Part shown: positions 8,351-17,295 of the stretch, in pieces
How positions within the stretch are numbered: the first letter of the stretch is position 1
Layout: the number at the start of each line of letters is the position of its first letter
From: Sphingomonas beigongshangi
GTDB taxonomy: Bacteria > Pseudomonadota > Alphaproteobacteria > Sphingomonadales > Sphingomonadaceae
Direction of reading: 5' to 3'
Assembly: GCF_016820445.1 (NCBI RefSeq)
Contig: NZ_JADHDT010000005.1
Coordinates: 285,591-349,590, forward strand
DNA: 64,000 nt
Position numbers and translations under genes: made by a program
The notes under the pieces: model-generated
Databases searched by the model: none
What the model was told of the DNA's origin: nothing
The model's input: only the letters and a program-made list of their open reading frames with translations

Positions 8351-8806
8351 ATGCGGCTCTCCAGCCTCGCCGATTATGCGGTCGTGATGATGACCGCCGC
8401 GGCACGCCTCGCGGATGCGGGGCGGCTCAACGCCACGCGCCTGGCGGAGGAGACGGGCGTGCCGCTGCCGACCGCGCAGAAGCTGGTCAGCCGCCTGTCG
8501 GCGGCCGGCCTGCTCGACAGCGCGCGTGGTACCGGCGGCGGCGTCGCGCTGGCGCGGCCGGCGAGCGCGATCAGCCTTGCCGACATCGTCGAGGCGGTGG
8601 AGGGGCCGATCCAGATGACCAGCTGCGTCGACGGCGCGGCGCTGGATTGCGCGATCGACCACCAATGCCACGTCAAGCCGCATTGGGGCGTGGTGAATGC
8701 CGCGGTGCGCGGCGCGCTCGCGAACGTCTCGCTGGCGTCGCTGTGCGGCGCCCCATCAGTTTCGGCCTCCAGCAGGACCCCGGCGCTCGCCGGGGCGGAT
8801 GAGTGA
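8351..8806 (+). CDS. Rrf2-family SUF operon regulator
   Basis: 151 residues. The N-terminal winged helix is clear: [20 protein letters not shown], then [39 protein letters not shown]. Three cysteines follow the pattern [17 protein letters not shown] (about residues 94-110), the Fe-S ligation motif of IscR/SufR-type Rrf2 proteins. It therefore probably senses Fe-S status and represses or activates the suf genes behind it. The ATG at 8351 has GAAAGGA just upstream. Its stop overlaps the region of the sufB start, so the two are co-translated. Confidence 0.87.
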   Translation: MRLSSLADYAVVMMTAAARLADAGRLNATRLAEETGVPLPTAQKLVSRLSAAGLLDSARGTGGGVALARPASAISLADIVEAVEGPIQMTSCVDGAALDCAIDHQCHVKPHWGVVNAAVRGALANVSLASLCGAPSVSASSRTPALAGADE

Positions 8807-8807
8807 T

Positions 8808-10271
8808 ATGGCGACCAAGAATGCCGAGGCCTATGAGGCCGTTTCGAAGAAGTATGAGTGGGGCTTCGCGACCGAGGTCGAGCAGGACTTCGCGCCCAAG
8901 GGGCTGAGCGAGGACACCGTCCGCTACATCAGCGCCAAGAAGAACGAGCCCGAATGGATGCTCGACCGGCGGCTCAAGGCGTTCCGGCTGTGGCAGACGC
9001 TGGAGGCGCCGGACTGGGCCAAGCTCAACGTGCCGCCGATCGATTACCAGGACGCCTATTATTACGCCGAGCCCAAGGCGAAGGCGACGATCGCCTCGCT
9101 CGACGAGCTCGATCCGGAAATCCGGCGCACCTATGAAAAGCTCGGCATCCCGATCGAGGAGCAGAAGGTGCTCGCCGGCGTCGAGGGCGCGCGCAAGGTC
9201 GCGGTGGACGCGGTGTTCGACAGCGTCTCCGTCGCCACCACCTTCCGCAAGGAGCTGGAGGAGGCGGGCGTCATCTTCCGCTCGATCAGCGAGGCGATCC
9301 GCGAATATCCCGATCTGGTCAAGAAGTGGCTGGGCAAGGTCGTGCCGCAGCGCGACAATTACTTCGCGACGCTCAACAGCGCGGTGTTCAGTGACGGCAC
9401 CTTCGTCTACATTCCGGAGGGCGTGCGCTGCCCGATGGAGCTCAGTACCTATTTCCGCATCAACGCGGAGAACACCGGCCAGTTCGAACGCACGCTGATC
9501 GTCGCCGACAAGGGCGCCTACGTCAGCTATCTCGAGGGCTGCACCGCCCCGATGCGCGACGAGAACCAGCTCCACGCCGCAGTGGTCGAGCTGGTCGCGC
9601 TCGACGATGCCGAGATCAAATATTCGACCGTCCAGAACTGGTATCCGGGCGACGAGAACGGCAAGGGCGGCATCTATAATTTCGTCACCAAGCGCGCGCT
9701 GTGCCAGGGCAGGAACAGCAAGGTGTCGTGGACCCAGGTCGAAACCGGCAGCGCGATCACCTGGAAATATCCGTCCTGCGTGCTCGCCGGCGACGGGTCG
9801 GTCGGCGAATTCTACTCGGTCGCGGTGACCAACAACCGCCAGCAGGCGGATACCGGCACCAAGATGATCCACCTGGGGCGGAACACCCGCTCGACCATCG
9901 TGTCGAAGGGGATCAGCGCCGGTCGCTCCGACAACACCTATCGCGGCCTCGTCCGCGTGGCGCCGACGGCGGAGGGCGTGCGCAACTTCACCCAGTGCGA
10001 CAGCCTGCTGCTCGGCGACCAGTGCGGCGCGCATACGGTGCCGTACATCGAGGTGAAGAACCCGAGCGCGCAGATCGAGCATGAGGCGACGACCAGCAAG
10101 ATCAGCGAGGATCAGCTGTTCTACGCCATGTCGCGCGGGCTCGATCAGGAAGCGGCGGTGGCGCTGATCGTCAACGGCTTCGCCCGCGAAGTGCTGCAGC
10201 AGCTGCCGATGGAGTTTGCCGTAGAGGCGCAGAAGTTGCTGGGTATTTCGCTTGAGGGGAGCGTGGGGTGA
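8808..10271 (+). CDS. sufB: Fe-S cluster assembly scaffold SufB
   Basis: 487 residues. It shows the SufB beta-helix core and the characteristic segments [59 protein letters not shown] and the C-terminal [21 protein letters not shown] with the cysteine that receives sulfur and binds the nascent cluster. It forms the SufBC2D scaffold that assembles Fe-S clusters. The ATG at 8808 is two bases after the regulator's stop; an in-frame ATG at 8799 is the alternative. Its stop TGA overlaps the start of a small exported protein gene, which is an unusual neighbour for sufB. Confidence 0.95.
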   Translation: MATKNAEAYEAVSKKYEWGFATEVEQDFAPKGLSEDTVRYISAKKNEPEWMLDRRLKAFRLWQTLEAPDWAKLNVPPIDYQDAYYYAEPKAKATIASLDELDPEIRRTYEKLGIPIEEQKVLAGVEGARKVAVDAVFDSVSVATTFRKELEEAGVIFRSISEAIREYPDLVKKWLGKVVPQRDNYFATLNSAVFSDGTFVYIPEGVRCPMELSTYFRINAENTGQFERTLIVADKGAYVSYLEGCTAPMRDENQLHAAVVELVALDDAEIKYSTVQNWYPGDENGKGGIYNFVTKRALCQGRNSKVSWTQVETGSAITWKYPSCVLAGDGSVGEFYSVAVTNNRQQADTGTKMIHLGRNTRSTIVSKGISAGRSDNTYRGLVRVAPTAEGVRNFTQCDSLLLGDQCGAHTVPYIEVKNPSAQIEHEATTSKISEDQLFYAMSRGLDQEAAVALIVNGFAREVLQQLPMEFAVEAQKLLGISLEGSVG

Positions 10272-10612
10272 TGGTGATGTTCGCTGGTGCTTTGATAGCG
10301 TTGGCTGCGCAATCCGCGGCCGCGCCGGAGCCACAGGCAAATCCCCAGGTCATCGCGCAAGCACTCGATCGGTGCATGGCGACATATGCCGTGCGGATGA
10401 CAAAAACTGACGCGTCCGATGAGACGATCTTCGCGGAGGCGACACGCGGGTGTGTGCAGTTGAACGAACAGTTCAAGGCCGCAATCAACGCACAGGTGCC
10501 CGCGCCGCAGGCAAGCGCCTTCATCAAGCAAATGGATGCGACGGCCAAACCGAATTTCATGGTGATGCTTGCCAAGATTCGTCGCGATCGCGCGGCACGA
10601 GCTGCAAATTAA
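10271..10612 (+). CDS. Small exported protein of unknown function inside the suf operon
   Basis: 113 residues with a likely signal peptide ([18 protein letters not shown]) and a mature part rich in Ala, Gln and Lys. Two cysteines (DRCMATY and RGCVQLN) could pair as a periplasmic disulfide. I recognise no family. The ATG is coupled to the sufB stop (TGATG), and the gene ends 13 bases before sufC, so it is transcribed with the suf genes. Its base composition is visibly less GC-rich than sufB or sufC on either side, which hints at a later insertion. A role in SUF assembly is not implied, since that occurs in the cytoplasm. Confidence 0.7.
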   Translation: MVMFAGALIALAAQSAAAPEPQANPQVIAQALDRCMATYAVRMTKTDASDETIFAEATRGCVQLNEQFKAAINAQVPAPQASAFIKQMDATAKPNFMVMLAKIRRDRAARAAN

Positions 10613-10625
10613 TCCAAGGTGGATG

Positions 10626-11369
10626 ATGCTTAAAATTGAAGACCTGCACGCCGAGATCGATGGCAAGGCGATCCTCAAGGGCCTGACCCTCGAGGTGAAC
10701 GCGGGCGAGGTGCATGCGATCATGGGGCCGAACGGCGCGGGCAAGTCCACCCTCGGCTATGTGCTCGGCGGGCGGCCCGGCTATGAGGTGACGCAAGGAT
10801 CGGTCACGTTCGACGGCCAGGACCTGCTCGAACTCGAACCGCACGAGCGCGCCGCGGCGGGCGTGTTCCTGGGCTTCCAATATCCGGTCGAGATCCCCGG
10901 CGTCAGCAACGTCCAGTTCCTGCGCGAGAGCCTCAACGCGCAGCGCGTCGGGCGCGGCGAGAAGCCGCTGTCGGGCGGCGAATTCCTGAAGCTTGCGCGC
11001 GAGCAGGCGGCGGGGCTCGGCCTCGACCAGGAGATGCTGAAGCGCCCCGTCAACGTCGGCTTTTCCGGCGGCGAGAAGAAGCGCAACGAGATGGTGCAGA
11101 TGGGCATCATCGACCCCAAGTTCGCGATCCTCGACGAGACCGACAGCGGCCTCGACATCGACGCGCTGCGGATCGTCGGCGACGGCATCAACCGGATCAT
11201 GCGGAAAGCCGACAAGGCGGTGCTGCTGATCACGCACTATCAGCGCCTGCTCGATTACGTGCAGCCGGATCGCGTCCATGTGCTCGCGGACGGGCGGATC
11301 GTCCGCTCGGGCGGTCCCGAACTGGCGCTGGCGCTGGAGCGCGAGGGCTATGCGGGGGTGGCGGCGTGA
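10626..11369 (+). CDS. sufC: Fe-S assembly ATPase SufC
   Basis: 247 residues of the ABC ATPase family without membrane parts. Walker A is GPNGAGKST (about residues 36-44), the Q-loop region reads FLGFQYPVEIPGV, the signature is FSGGEKKRNEM and Walker B is FAILDETDSGLDID, with the H-loop in LLITHYQRLL. SufC powers the conformational change of SufB and SufD during cluster assembly. AAGGTGG lies just before ATGATG; the second ATG (10626) gives the better spacing. The stop TGA overlaps the GTG start of sufD. Confidence 0.95.
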   Translation: MLKIEDLHAEIDGKAILKGLTLEVNAGEVHAIMGPNGAGKSTLGYVLGGRPGYEVTQGSVTFDGQDLLELEPHERAAAGVFLGFQYPVEIPGVSNVQFLRESLNAQRVGRGEKPLSGGEFLKLAREQAAGLGLDQEMLKRPVNVGFSGGEKKRNEMVQMGIIDPKFAILDETDSGLDIDALRIVGDGINRIMRKADKAVLLITHYQRLLDYVQPDRVHVLADGRIVRSGGPELALALEREGYAGVAA

Positions 11370-12451
11370 CGCAGCTGCTCGACCTGCCGTCGAACCGCGA
11401 CGAGGCATGGCGCTGGGCCGACCTCGGCGGCATCGCGGCGGCGGCGGCGCTCGCCCCGGTCGCAGCACCGGACGCGGAGTTCCTCGACCTGCCGGGCGCG
11501 AAGCTGTTGTTCGTCGACGGCGTGCTGGATGAGGCGCGCAGCGACCTGGGCCCGGTGACGCTGGGCCCGGTGACGCTGGGCGCGGTCGACGCGGGCGATC
11601 ACCCGCTCGGGCGGCGCGCGTCGCACGGCTGGACGCTGCGCCTCGCCGCCGATGCGGCGGCGGATCCCGTGCAGGTCGTGCACGTCGCGACCGGTCGCGA
11701 AAACCATGTCGCCGCCGCGATCGAACTCGCCGACGACGCCGCCGTGCAGGTGGTCGAGACCTACGTGGGGGCCGGCTGGTCCAACCGTCTGGCGCGGATC
11801 ACCTTAGGCAAGGCGGCGCGGCTGATGCGCTCGGTCCGGCTGCTGCAGGCGGCGGGGTTCACCTCGCTGCGCGAGGAAGCGACGCTGGGCGAGGGCGCGA
11901 GCCTGGTCACGACGGTGCTCGGCGCCGGCGATGCCGGCACGCGGATCGACGGCGCCGTGACGCTGGCGGGCGAGGGCGGCTATGCCGAGTTCGGCGGCGC
12001 CTTGCTGACCCGTGCGGAGCAGCGCCAGGAATGCGCGGTGCGCGTGCGCCATGCCGCGCCCAATGGGCAGAGCCACCAATTGTGGCGCGCGGTCGCGGCG
12101 GATCGTTCGGTCGCCAGCCTCGCGGCGGCGGTCGAGGTGGCGCGGCATGCGCAGAAGACCGATGGCGAGCAGAGCCTGCGCGGCCTGCTGTTGCAGCGCT
12201 CCGCGACGGTCAACCTGAAGCCGGAGCTGGAGATTTTTGCCGACGACGTGAAATGCGCGCATGGCGCGACGGTGGGCGAGCTCGACGCGCGCGCGCTCTT
12301 CTACATGCAGAGCCGCGGCATTCCCCCGGCACGGGCGCAGGCGCTACTGACCCGCGCCTTCGTCGCCGATGCGCTCGACCGGATCGGTGACGAAAGGGTG
12401 CGCGAGGCGTTCGTCGCCGATGCGGATGCCTGGTTGGAGCGGGCGTTGTGA
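11366..12451 (+). CDS. sufD: Fe-S assembly protein SufD
   Basis: 361 residues of the SufBD beta-helix family. Diagnostic stretches are SHQLWRAVAADRSVASLAAAVEVARHAQKTDGEQ, LLLQRSATVNLKPELEIFADDVKCAHGATVG and DARALFYMQSRGIPPARAQALL, all typical of SufD C-terminal halves. It pairs with SufB in the scaffold complex. It starts at GTG 11366, overlapping the sufC stop by four bases. The N-terminal third is poorly conserved and contains a small tandem duplication, GPVTL repeated twice, encoded by a repeated 15-bp unit near 11549-11580. Confidence 0.92.
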   Translation: MTQLLDLPSNRDEAWRWADLGGIAAAAALAPVAAPDAEFLDLPGAKLLFVDGVLDEARSDLGPVTLGPVTLGAVDAGDHPLGRRASHGWTLRLAADAAADPVQVVHVATGRENHVAAAIELADDAAVQVVETYVGAGWSNRLARITLGKAARLMRSVRLLQAAGFTSLREEATLGEGASLVTTVLGAGDAGTRIDGAVTLAGEGGYAEFGGALLTRAEQRQECAVRVRHAAPNGQSHQLWRAVAADRSVASLAAAVEVARHAQKTDGEQSLRGLLLQRSATVNLKPELEIFADDVKCAHGATVGELDARALFYMQSRGIPPARAQALLTRAFVADALDRIGDERVREAFVADADAWLERAL

Positions 12452-12510
12452 TGGTGGGCACGCCGATCCTCCCATACCCGATGCTGGGGACTGACGGCGG
12501 AGCCGGCGGC

Positions 12511-12600
12511 GGAGGGGCAGCCAAGCGGTGCCACAGCTCGGGGCTGCCCCTCCACCACGCCGCTGCGCGTCGCGGTCCCCCTCCCCGTGCCGGGGAGGAT
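12511..12600. repeat. Inverted repeats in the sufD-sufS spacer
   Basis: GGAGGGGCAGCC at 12511-12522 is mirrored exactly at 12542-12553 with a 19-base loop; a second palindrome CTCCCCGTGCCGGGGAG follows near 12583-12599. The 196-base spacer between sufD and sufS holds no gene. These GC-rich hairpins resemble dispersed intergenic repeats and could lower expression of sufS-sufT-sufA relative to sufBCD. Confidence 0.6.
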
Positions 12601-12647
12601 TTGAGAGGGCTACGTACCCTCCACCGGCGCGCGCCCGGAGCGTTCGC

Positions 12648-13856
12648 ATGAGCACGACCGAACAGCCGCTCGATACGCTCGCCGACTTCCCCGCGATCCC
12701 GTCCGGCTGGGCCTATCTCGATACCGCGGCGACCGCACAGAAGCCGCAGGTCGTCGTCGACGCGATCGCACGTGCATACGGCGAGACCTATGCCACCGTG
12801 CACCGCGGCGTGTACCAGCGATCCGCCGACATGACGCTCGCCTATGAGGCAGCGCGGCGGACGGTGGCGCGGTTCATCGGCGCGGGCTCGGCGGACGAGA
12901 TCGTGTTCGTGCGCGGCGCGACCGAGGCGATCAACCTCGTCGCGCAATGCTGGGCGGGAACGCAGCTGAAGGCAGGCGACCGCATCCTGCTGTCCGCGCT
13001 GGAGCATCACAGCAACATCGTGCCGTGGCAGATGGTCGCGGAGCGCGTCGGTGCCGGCATCGATGTCGTGCCGCTGACCCCGGATCACCGCATCGATCTG
13101 GACGCCATGGCCGCGATGCTGACGCCGGCGCACAAGCTGGTCGCGCTGGCGCATGTCTCCAACGTGCTCGGCTCGGTGCTCGACGTCCGTCGGGCCGTCG
13201 AGCTCGCCCATGGTGTCGGCGCCAAGATCCTGCTCGACGGATGCCAGGCGGTGCCGAGGGTGGCGGTCGACGTCGCGGCGACCGGTTGCGACTTTTACGT
13301 CTTCTCCGGTCACAAGCTCTATGGCCCGACCGGGATCGGCGTGCTGTGGGCGCGGCCCGACCTGCTCGACGCGATGCCGCCCTATCAGGGTGGTGGGTCG
13401 ATGATTGACCGCGTGACCTTCGCGAAGACGACCTACGCCCCGCCGCCTGGGCGGTTCGAGGCGGGCACGCCTCATATCGTCGGTGCGCTGGGACTGGCGG
13501 CGGCGATCGACTATGTCGAAGGCATCGGGCTCGATCGCATCCATGCGCATGAGGCCGCGCTGGTGCGCGACTGCCGCGCGGCGTTGTCGACGATCAATTC
13601 GGTGCGGCTGTTCGGGCCGGAGGATTCCGCCGGCATCGTCTCCTTCGCGGTGGAAGGGGTGCATCCGCACGACGTCGGCACCATATTGGACGAAGGCCAG
13701 GTGGCGATCCGCGCCGGCCATCATTGCGCGCAGCCGTTGATGGAGACGCTGGGCGTCGACGCGACCGCGCGGGCGAGCTTCGGCGTCTACAACGGGCCAC
13801 GGGATATCGAGGCGCTGGTGCGCGGTATCGAACGCGTGACGCGGATATTTGGGTAA
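12648..13856 (+). CDS. sufS: Cysteine desulfurase SufS
   Basis: 402 residues of the group II PLP-dependent desulfurases. Motifs are YLDTAATAQKP at the N-terminus, RGATEAINLVAQCW, EHHSNIVPWQ, the PLP lysine in YVFSGHKLYGPTGIGVL (about residue 222), and the active-site cysteine loop IRAGHHCAQPLM (about residue 364). It takes sulfur from L-cysteine for SufB. The ATG at 12648 is chosen because the family start (MSTTEQ...DFPAI) fits; the longer upstream reading covers repeat sequence. No SufE or SufU partner is encoded nearby. Confidence 0.93.
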   Translation: MSTTEQPLDTLADFPAIPSGWAYLDTAATAQKPQVVVDAIARAYGETYATVHRGVYQRSADMTLAYEAARRTVARFIGAGSADEIVFVRGATEAINLVAQCWAGTQLKAGDRILLSALEHHSNIVPWQMVAERVGAGIDVVPLTPDHRIDLDAMAAMLTPAHKLVALAHVSNVLGSVLDVRRAVELAHGVGAKILLDGCQAVPRVAVDVAATGCDFYVFSGHKLYGPTGIGVLWARPDLLDAMPPYQGGGSMIDRVTFAKTTYAPPPGRFEAGTPHIVGALGLAAAIDYVEGIGLDRIHAHEAALVRDCRAALSTINSVRLFGPEDSAGIVSFAVEGVHPHDVGTILDEGQVAIRAGHHCAQPLMETLGVDATARASFGVYNGPRDIEALVRGIERVTRIFG

Positions 13857-13866
13857 GGATTTTCGG

Positions 13867-14325
13867 ATGAGCGACATGATCCGGGTCGAAGAGGTCGAGG
13901 CGGTGACGCCGCCGCCCCGCGCGCGCGTCGAGGATGCGCCCGAGGGGCAGGCGCGCGAGCGCGACTATCTCAGCGGATTCCTGCAGCAGAAACCGCAGGG
14001 CGAGGCGACGCACGAGCCGGGCGGGGCCTTGTACGAGAGCGTGATCGAGGCGCTGAAGGAAATCTACGATCCGGAAATACCGGTGAACATCTATGACCTG
14101 GGCCTGATTTACGGCGTCGAGGTGACCGAGGACGGCCATGCCGCGGTGACGATGACGCTGACGACGCCGCATTGCCCGGTGGCGGAATCGATGCCGGGCG
14201 AGGTCGAGCTGCGCGTCGGCTCCGTGCCCGGGATCGCCGTCGCCGACGTCAATCTCGTGTGGGATCCGCCTTGGGACCCGCAGAAGATGTCGGACGAGGC
14301 GAAGCTGGAATTGGGGATGCTGTAG
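13867..14325 (+). CDS. sufT: SufT / MIP18-family Fe-S assembly factor
   Basis: 152 residues. The C-terminal DUF59 domain is clear: ALKEIYDPEIPVNIYDLGLIYGVEV, then MTLTTPHCPVAESMPGEVE with the conserved cysteine, and VWDPPWDP. SufT proteins help mature Fe-S proteins and usually sit in suf operons, as here. About 45 N-terminal residues (PPPRARVEDAPEGQ) look disordered. The gene starts 10 bases after the sufS stop. Confidence 0.9.
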   Translation: MSDMIRVEEVEAVTPPPRARVEDAPEGQARERDYLSGFLQQKPQGEATHEPGGALYESVIEALKEIYDPEIPVNIYDLGLIYGVEVTEDGHAAVTMTLTTPHCPVAESMPGEVELRVGSVPGIAVADVNLVWDPPWDPQKMSDEAKLELGML

Positions 14326-14329
14326 AACG

Positions 14330-14351
14330 CCCCTCCCGCTTGCGGGAGGGG
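14330..14351. terminator. Perfect hairpin between sufT and sufA
   Basis: A 10-bp stem, CCCCTCCCGC paired with GCGGGAGGGG, with a TT loop, starts just after the sufT stop. No T-run follows and sufA begins 14 bases later, so partial attenuation or mRNA processing is more likely than full termination. Confidence 0.55.
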
Positions 14352-14365
14352 GGAGAAGAGACGAG

Positions 14366-14716
14366 ATGACCACCTTACGCCAGCGGCCTGCGCCGCTCAT
14401 CCTCACCCCGAGTGCCGAGGCACGGATCGCCGAGCTGATGGGGCGCGCGCCGGAGGGCGCGACGGGCGTCAAGCTGTCGACGCCGCGGCGCGGCTGTTCG
14501 GGGCTCGCCTATTCGGTCGATTACGTCACCGAGGCGAAGCCGTTCGACGAGATGATCGAGACGCCCGGCGGCACGCTCTATGTCGACGGCGGGTCCATCC
14601 TCTACCTGGTCGGCTCGACGATGGACTGGGTCGAGGACGATTTCACCGCCGGCTTCGTGTTCAACAATCCCAATGCCAAGGGCGCGTGCGGCTGCGGGGA
14701 GAGCTTCACGGTCTGA
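14366..14716 (+). CDS. sufA: A-type Fe-S carrier SufA/IscA
   Basis: 116 residues of the HesB/IscA family. The three ligand cysteines are in place: one in TPRRGCSGLAY (about residue 44) and two in the C-terminal ACGCGESF. It receives a cluster from SufBCD and passes it to target proteins. It is the last gene of the suf operon; a three-stem repeat follows the stop and separates it from a convergent acyltransferase gene. Confidence 0.92.
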   Translation: MTTLRQRPAPLILTPSAEARIAELMGRAPEGATGVKLSTPRRGCSGLAYSVDYVTEAKPFDEMIETPGGTLYVDGGSILYLVGSTMDWVEDDFTAGFVFNNPNAKGACGCGESFTV

Positions 14717-14729
14717 ACGGCCTTGCTGT

Positions 14730-14810
14730 CCTCACCCTTCCGGCGCTGCGCGCCTCCCTCCCTCTCCCGTTGGGAGAGGGAAAAGCTGCCGCAGGCAGCT
14801 AAGGGTGAGG
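14730..14810. repeat. Three-stem folded repeat between convergent genes
   Basis: An outer stem CCTCACCCTT (14730-14739) pairs exactly with AAGGGTGAGG (14801-14810). Inside it are two further perfect hairpins: CCCTCTCCC with GGGAGAGGG (14760-14780) and AGCTGCC with GGCAGCT (14784-14800). The whole can fold as a multi-branched structure on either strand, and it lies in the 104-base gap between the sufA stop and the stop of the convergent acyltransferase. A bidirectional terminator or a mobile palindromic repeat are both possible. Confidence 0.65.
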
Positions 14811-14820
14811 GCAGGCGTCG

Positions 14821-15975
14821 TTACAGCGCCTTCTCGTAGATCACATAGGTCTTGTTGACCCGGCTCTGGATCGTCTCGGCGATCGAGCGCATGCCCTGGT
14901 TGTCCTCCAGGATCCAGCCGATCTCGCCGCGGCTCGCGCCATAATGGGCGACGGAGGCGCGGCGGATATATTCGATCATCATGAAGGCGAGCTGGCTGGC
15001 CAGCCGCGACGCCTGCAGCTCCTTGACCACGCCCATCAGCGGCACGCGCATCGTGCGGACCTTGGGCTTACGCAGCCACAGCAGCAGCTTGGCCCAGCCG
15101 AAAGGCAGCAGGCTGCCGTTCAGGGGTTTGAGCGGCTCGTTGAGGTCGGGCAGGGTGATCATGAACGCGACCGGCTTGCCGTCCAGTTCGGCGATGCGGA
15201 TCAAGTCGTTGAACACGATCGGCTTCAGCTTGACGCCGACATCCTTGATCTCCGGCGGGGTCAGGGGGACGAACCCCCAATTGTCGCTCCAGGCATCGTT
15301 GAGGATCGACAGGATGATCGCGGCTTCCGCTTCGAACTTGGTCTTGTCGACCTCGCGGACCCGGATGCGCGGATTGTTCTCGCCCGACTTGATGATCCGC
15401 TTGACGATCGGCGGGAATTCCTGGGTGATGTCGAGCTCGTAGGTGTAGAGCGTCTTGACCGCGGCATAGCCGGCCCGCTCGATCCACCCCTGATATTCGG
15501 GGCGGGCATGGCCCATCATGATCGTCGGCGGATGGTCGAAGCCCTGGACCAGCAGGCCGGGCTCTTCCCAGATCGACTGGGAGATCGGACCGAGCGCCCG
15601 CGTCATGCCCTGTTCGCGCAGCCAGGCTTCGGCCTTGGCGAGCAGCGCGACGAAGATATCCTCATGCTCCGCATCCATCAGCCCCCATTGGCCGACGCCG
15701 GGGCCGAACCCCTGCACCGCCGGCATGGTCAACGCGAGCGTGTCGATATGGGCGGAGATGCGCCCGACGACGCGGCCATCCTGTTCCGCGAGGAACAACT
15801 GCGCCTTGGCATGGCTGTACCAGCCGTTCTTTTCCGGCGTGATCAGGCCGAGCGCCTCGCCCTTCAGCGGCGGCACCCAATTGGGATCGTCCCTGTACAG
15901 ACGAAAGGGCAGATCGACGAAGGCCTTGCGGTCCCTCTTCGTCGTTACGGGCCTGATCGTGAAGTCGCTTGCCAT
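14821..15975 (-). CDS. YghO-type N-acyltransferase, candidate bacterial ceramide synthase
   Basis: 384 residues, no signal peptide. The N-terminus (LPFRLYRDDPNWVPPL) and the stretch AQLFLAEQDGRVVGRISAHID followed by a second acyltransferase-like half (FNDLIRIAELDGKPVAFMITLPDLNE) fit the GNAT-like YghO family. From recall, the Caulobacter member CC_1154 acylates the sphingoid intermediate (bCerS). An spt-acp-cerR block lies 7 kb away on the same strand, which supports that role. Older annotations call this family dATP pyrophosphohydrolase, for which I see no Nudix motif. Function is inferred from family and context. Confidence 0.6.
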   Translation of the reverse strand: MASDFTIRPVTTKRDRKAFVDLPFRLYRDDPNWVPPLKGEALGLITPEKNGWYSHAKAQLFLAEQDGRVVGRISAHIDTLALTMPAVQGFGPGVGQWGLMDAEHEDIFVALLAKAEAWLREQGMTRALGPISQSIWEEPGLLVQGFDHPPTIMMGHARPEYQGWIERAGYAAVKTLYTYELDITQEFPPIVKRIIKSGENNPRIRVREVDKTKFEAEAAIILSILNDAWSDNWGFVPLTPPEIKDVGVKLKPIVFNDLIRIAELDGKPVAFMITLPDLNEPLKPLNGSLLPFGWAKLLLWLRKPKVRTMRVPLMGVVKELQASRLASQLAFMMIEYIRRASVAHYGASRGEIGWILEDNQGMRSIAETIQSRVNKTYVIYEKAL

Positions 15976-16120
15976 CTATGTCCTCCCTCCGGCGCTCCAG
16001 CCTCTACCATCGGGCGGCGATTTGACGAGTGACTATTCCGTCATCAGTGATTGGAAAACTCGCCCGATCCGGTCCGTGCCACGCCTGTAAATGCCATGCT
16101 GTCGCCACTATCTGGGGGCA

Positions 16121-17224
16121 ATGGACCGAGCCATGGACAGCAGCATCTCCCTTTCGCGCGGCACCGCCCCGACGGCGGCAGCGCGTGCGACGACGATCCG
16201 CATCGCCGACGACAAGACGATGCTGCGGACCGCGGCTGAATTGACGCGCGACCTGATCGCGCCGCGCCCGGCCATCTATTGGGCGGACATGGTGGCTTCT
16301 GCCGCGATCGGTTATGCCGCGCTGGCGGCGGCGGTGACCGTCGCGGGGACGGGCTGGGTCGTGCTGTTCGCGGTCGTGTCTGCGTTCGCCCTCTATCGCG
16401 CGCTCAGCTTCATCCACGAAGTCAGTCACATGAAGCACAGCGCCTTGCCGCGCTTCCGCGAGGGCTGGAATGCGCTGGTCGGCGTGCCGATGCTGACGCC
16501 CAGCTTCATGTACGAGGGGGTGCACAATCTCCACCATGCGCGCACGCGCTATGGCACCGTCGAGGATCCCGAATATCTGCCGCTCGCGCTGATGAAGCCC
16601 TGGACGCTGCCCGCGTTCGTGCTGATCTCCGCGCTCGCGCCGATCGGGCTTCTCATCCGCTACGCCATCCTGTCGCCTCTGTCGTTGCTGTCGCCGCGGC
16701 TGCGCACGATCGTCATGGAGCGCTATTCGGCGCTCGCGATCAACCCGCAATTCCGCCGGCGCGCGCCGGAGGGGGAGGCGCGTTTGCTCTGGAACCGGAT
16801 CGAGACGGCGGCGAGCCTGTGGGCGATCACGATCGTCGTGCTGACCGCGACGGGCGTGTTTTCGCTGCGCGGCGTGCTGATCGCGCTGGCGGTCGGCTCG
16901 GGTGTCGCCGTGGTCAACCAGGTGCGCACGCTGGTCGCGCATCTGTGGGAGAATGACGGCGAGGCGATGAGCGTCACCGGCCAGTATCTCGATTCGGTCA
17001 ACGTACCGCCGCCCGCGCTGCTGCCCGCGCTGTGGGCGCCGGTCGGCCTGCGCTACCATGCGCTGCACCACCTCATTCCCGCGCTGCCCTATCATTCCCT
17101 GGGCGAGGCGCACCGCCGCATCACCGCCGCGCTCGAGGAGGGCTCGCCCTATCACAAGGCGAGCTATGCGGGGCTGCCGGGGCTGGTGAACAAGATTTTC
17201 CGCAGCACGCTCGTCAGGCGATAG
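16121..17224 (+). CDS. Membrane fatty acid desaturase
   Basis: About 367 residues with several membrane segments (for example AIGYAALAAAVTVAGTGWVVLFAVVSAF and LPAFVLISALAPIGLLIRYAI). The three di-iron histidine boxes are visible: HEVSH with a following KH, HNLHHARTRYG, and the C-terminal HALHH. Such enzymes introduce a double bond (or hydroxyl) into an acyl chain at the membrane. I start at ATG 16121 because GGGGG precedes it; an upstream in-frame ATG at 16091 lacks this. It diverges from the YghO-type acyltransferase, so a role in membrane or sphingolipid acyl chains is possible. Confidence 0.85.
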   Translation: MDRAMDSSISLSRGTAPTAAARATTIRIADDKTMLRTAAELTRDLIAPRPAIYWADMVASAAIGYAALAAAVTVAGTGWVVLFAVVSAFALYRALSFIHEVSHMKHSALPRFREGWNALVGVPMLTPSFMYEGVHNLHHARTRYGTVEDPEYLPLALMKPWTLPAFVLISALAPIGLLIRYAILSPLSLLSPRLRTIVMERYSALAINPQFRRRAPEGEARLLWNRIETAASLWAITIVVLTATGVFSLRGVLIALAVGSGVAVVNQVRTLVAHLWENDGEAMSVTGQYLDSVNVPPPALLPALWAPVGLRYHALHHLIPALPYHSLGEAHRRITAALEEGSPYHKASYAGLPGLVNKIFRSTLVRR

Positions 17225-17295
17225 CCGCCGTGTTGATCCGCCTCTAAGCTGCACCCCCGTCGTCGGGGACAGGGATCGGGCAGAAGGGCAGGCGG

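Noticed and set aside
8673..10340. 555-codon minus-strand reading frame
   Set aside because: Antisense shadow of sufB; no recognisable domain.
12210..13877. 555-codon minus-strand reading frame
   Set aside because: Antisense shadow of sufD-sufS with biased composition.
14821..15975. dATP pyrophosphohydrolase, an annotation sometimes used for this family
   Set aside because: No Nudix box (GX5EX7REUXEEXGU) is present; the sequence has acyltransferase-like halves.
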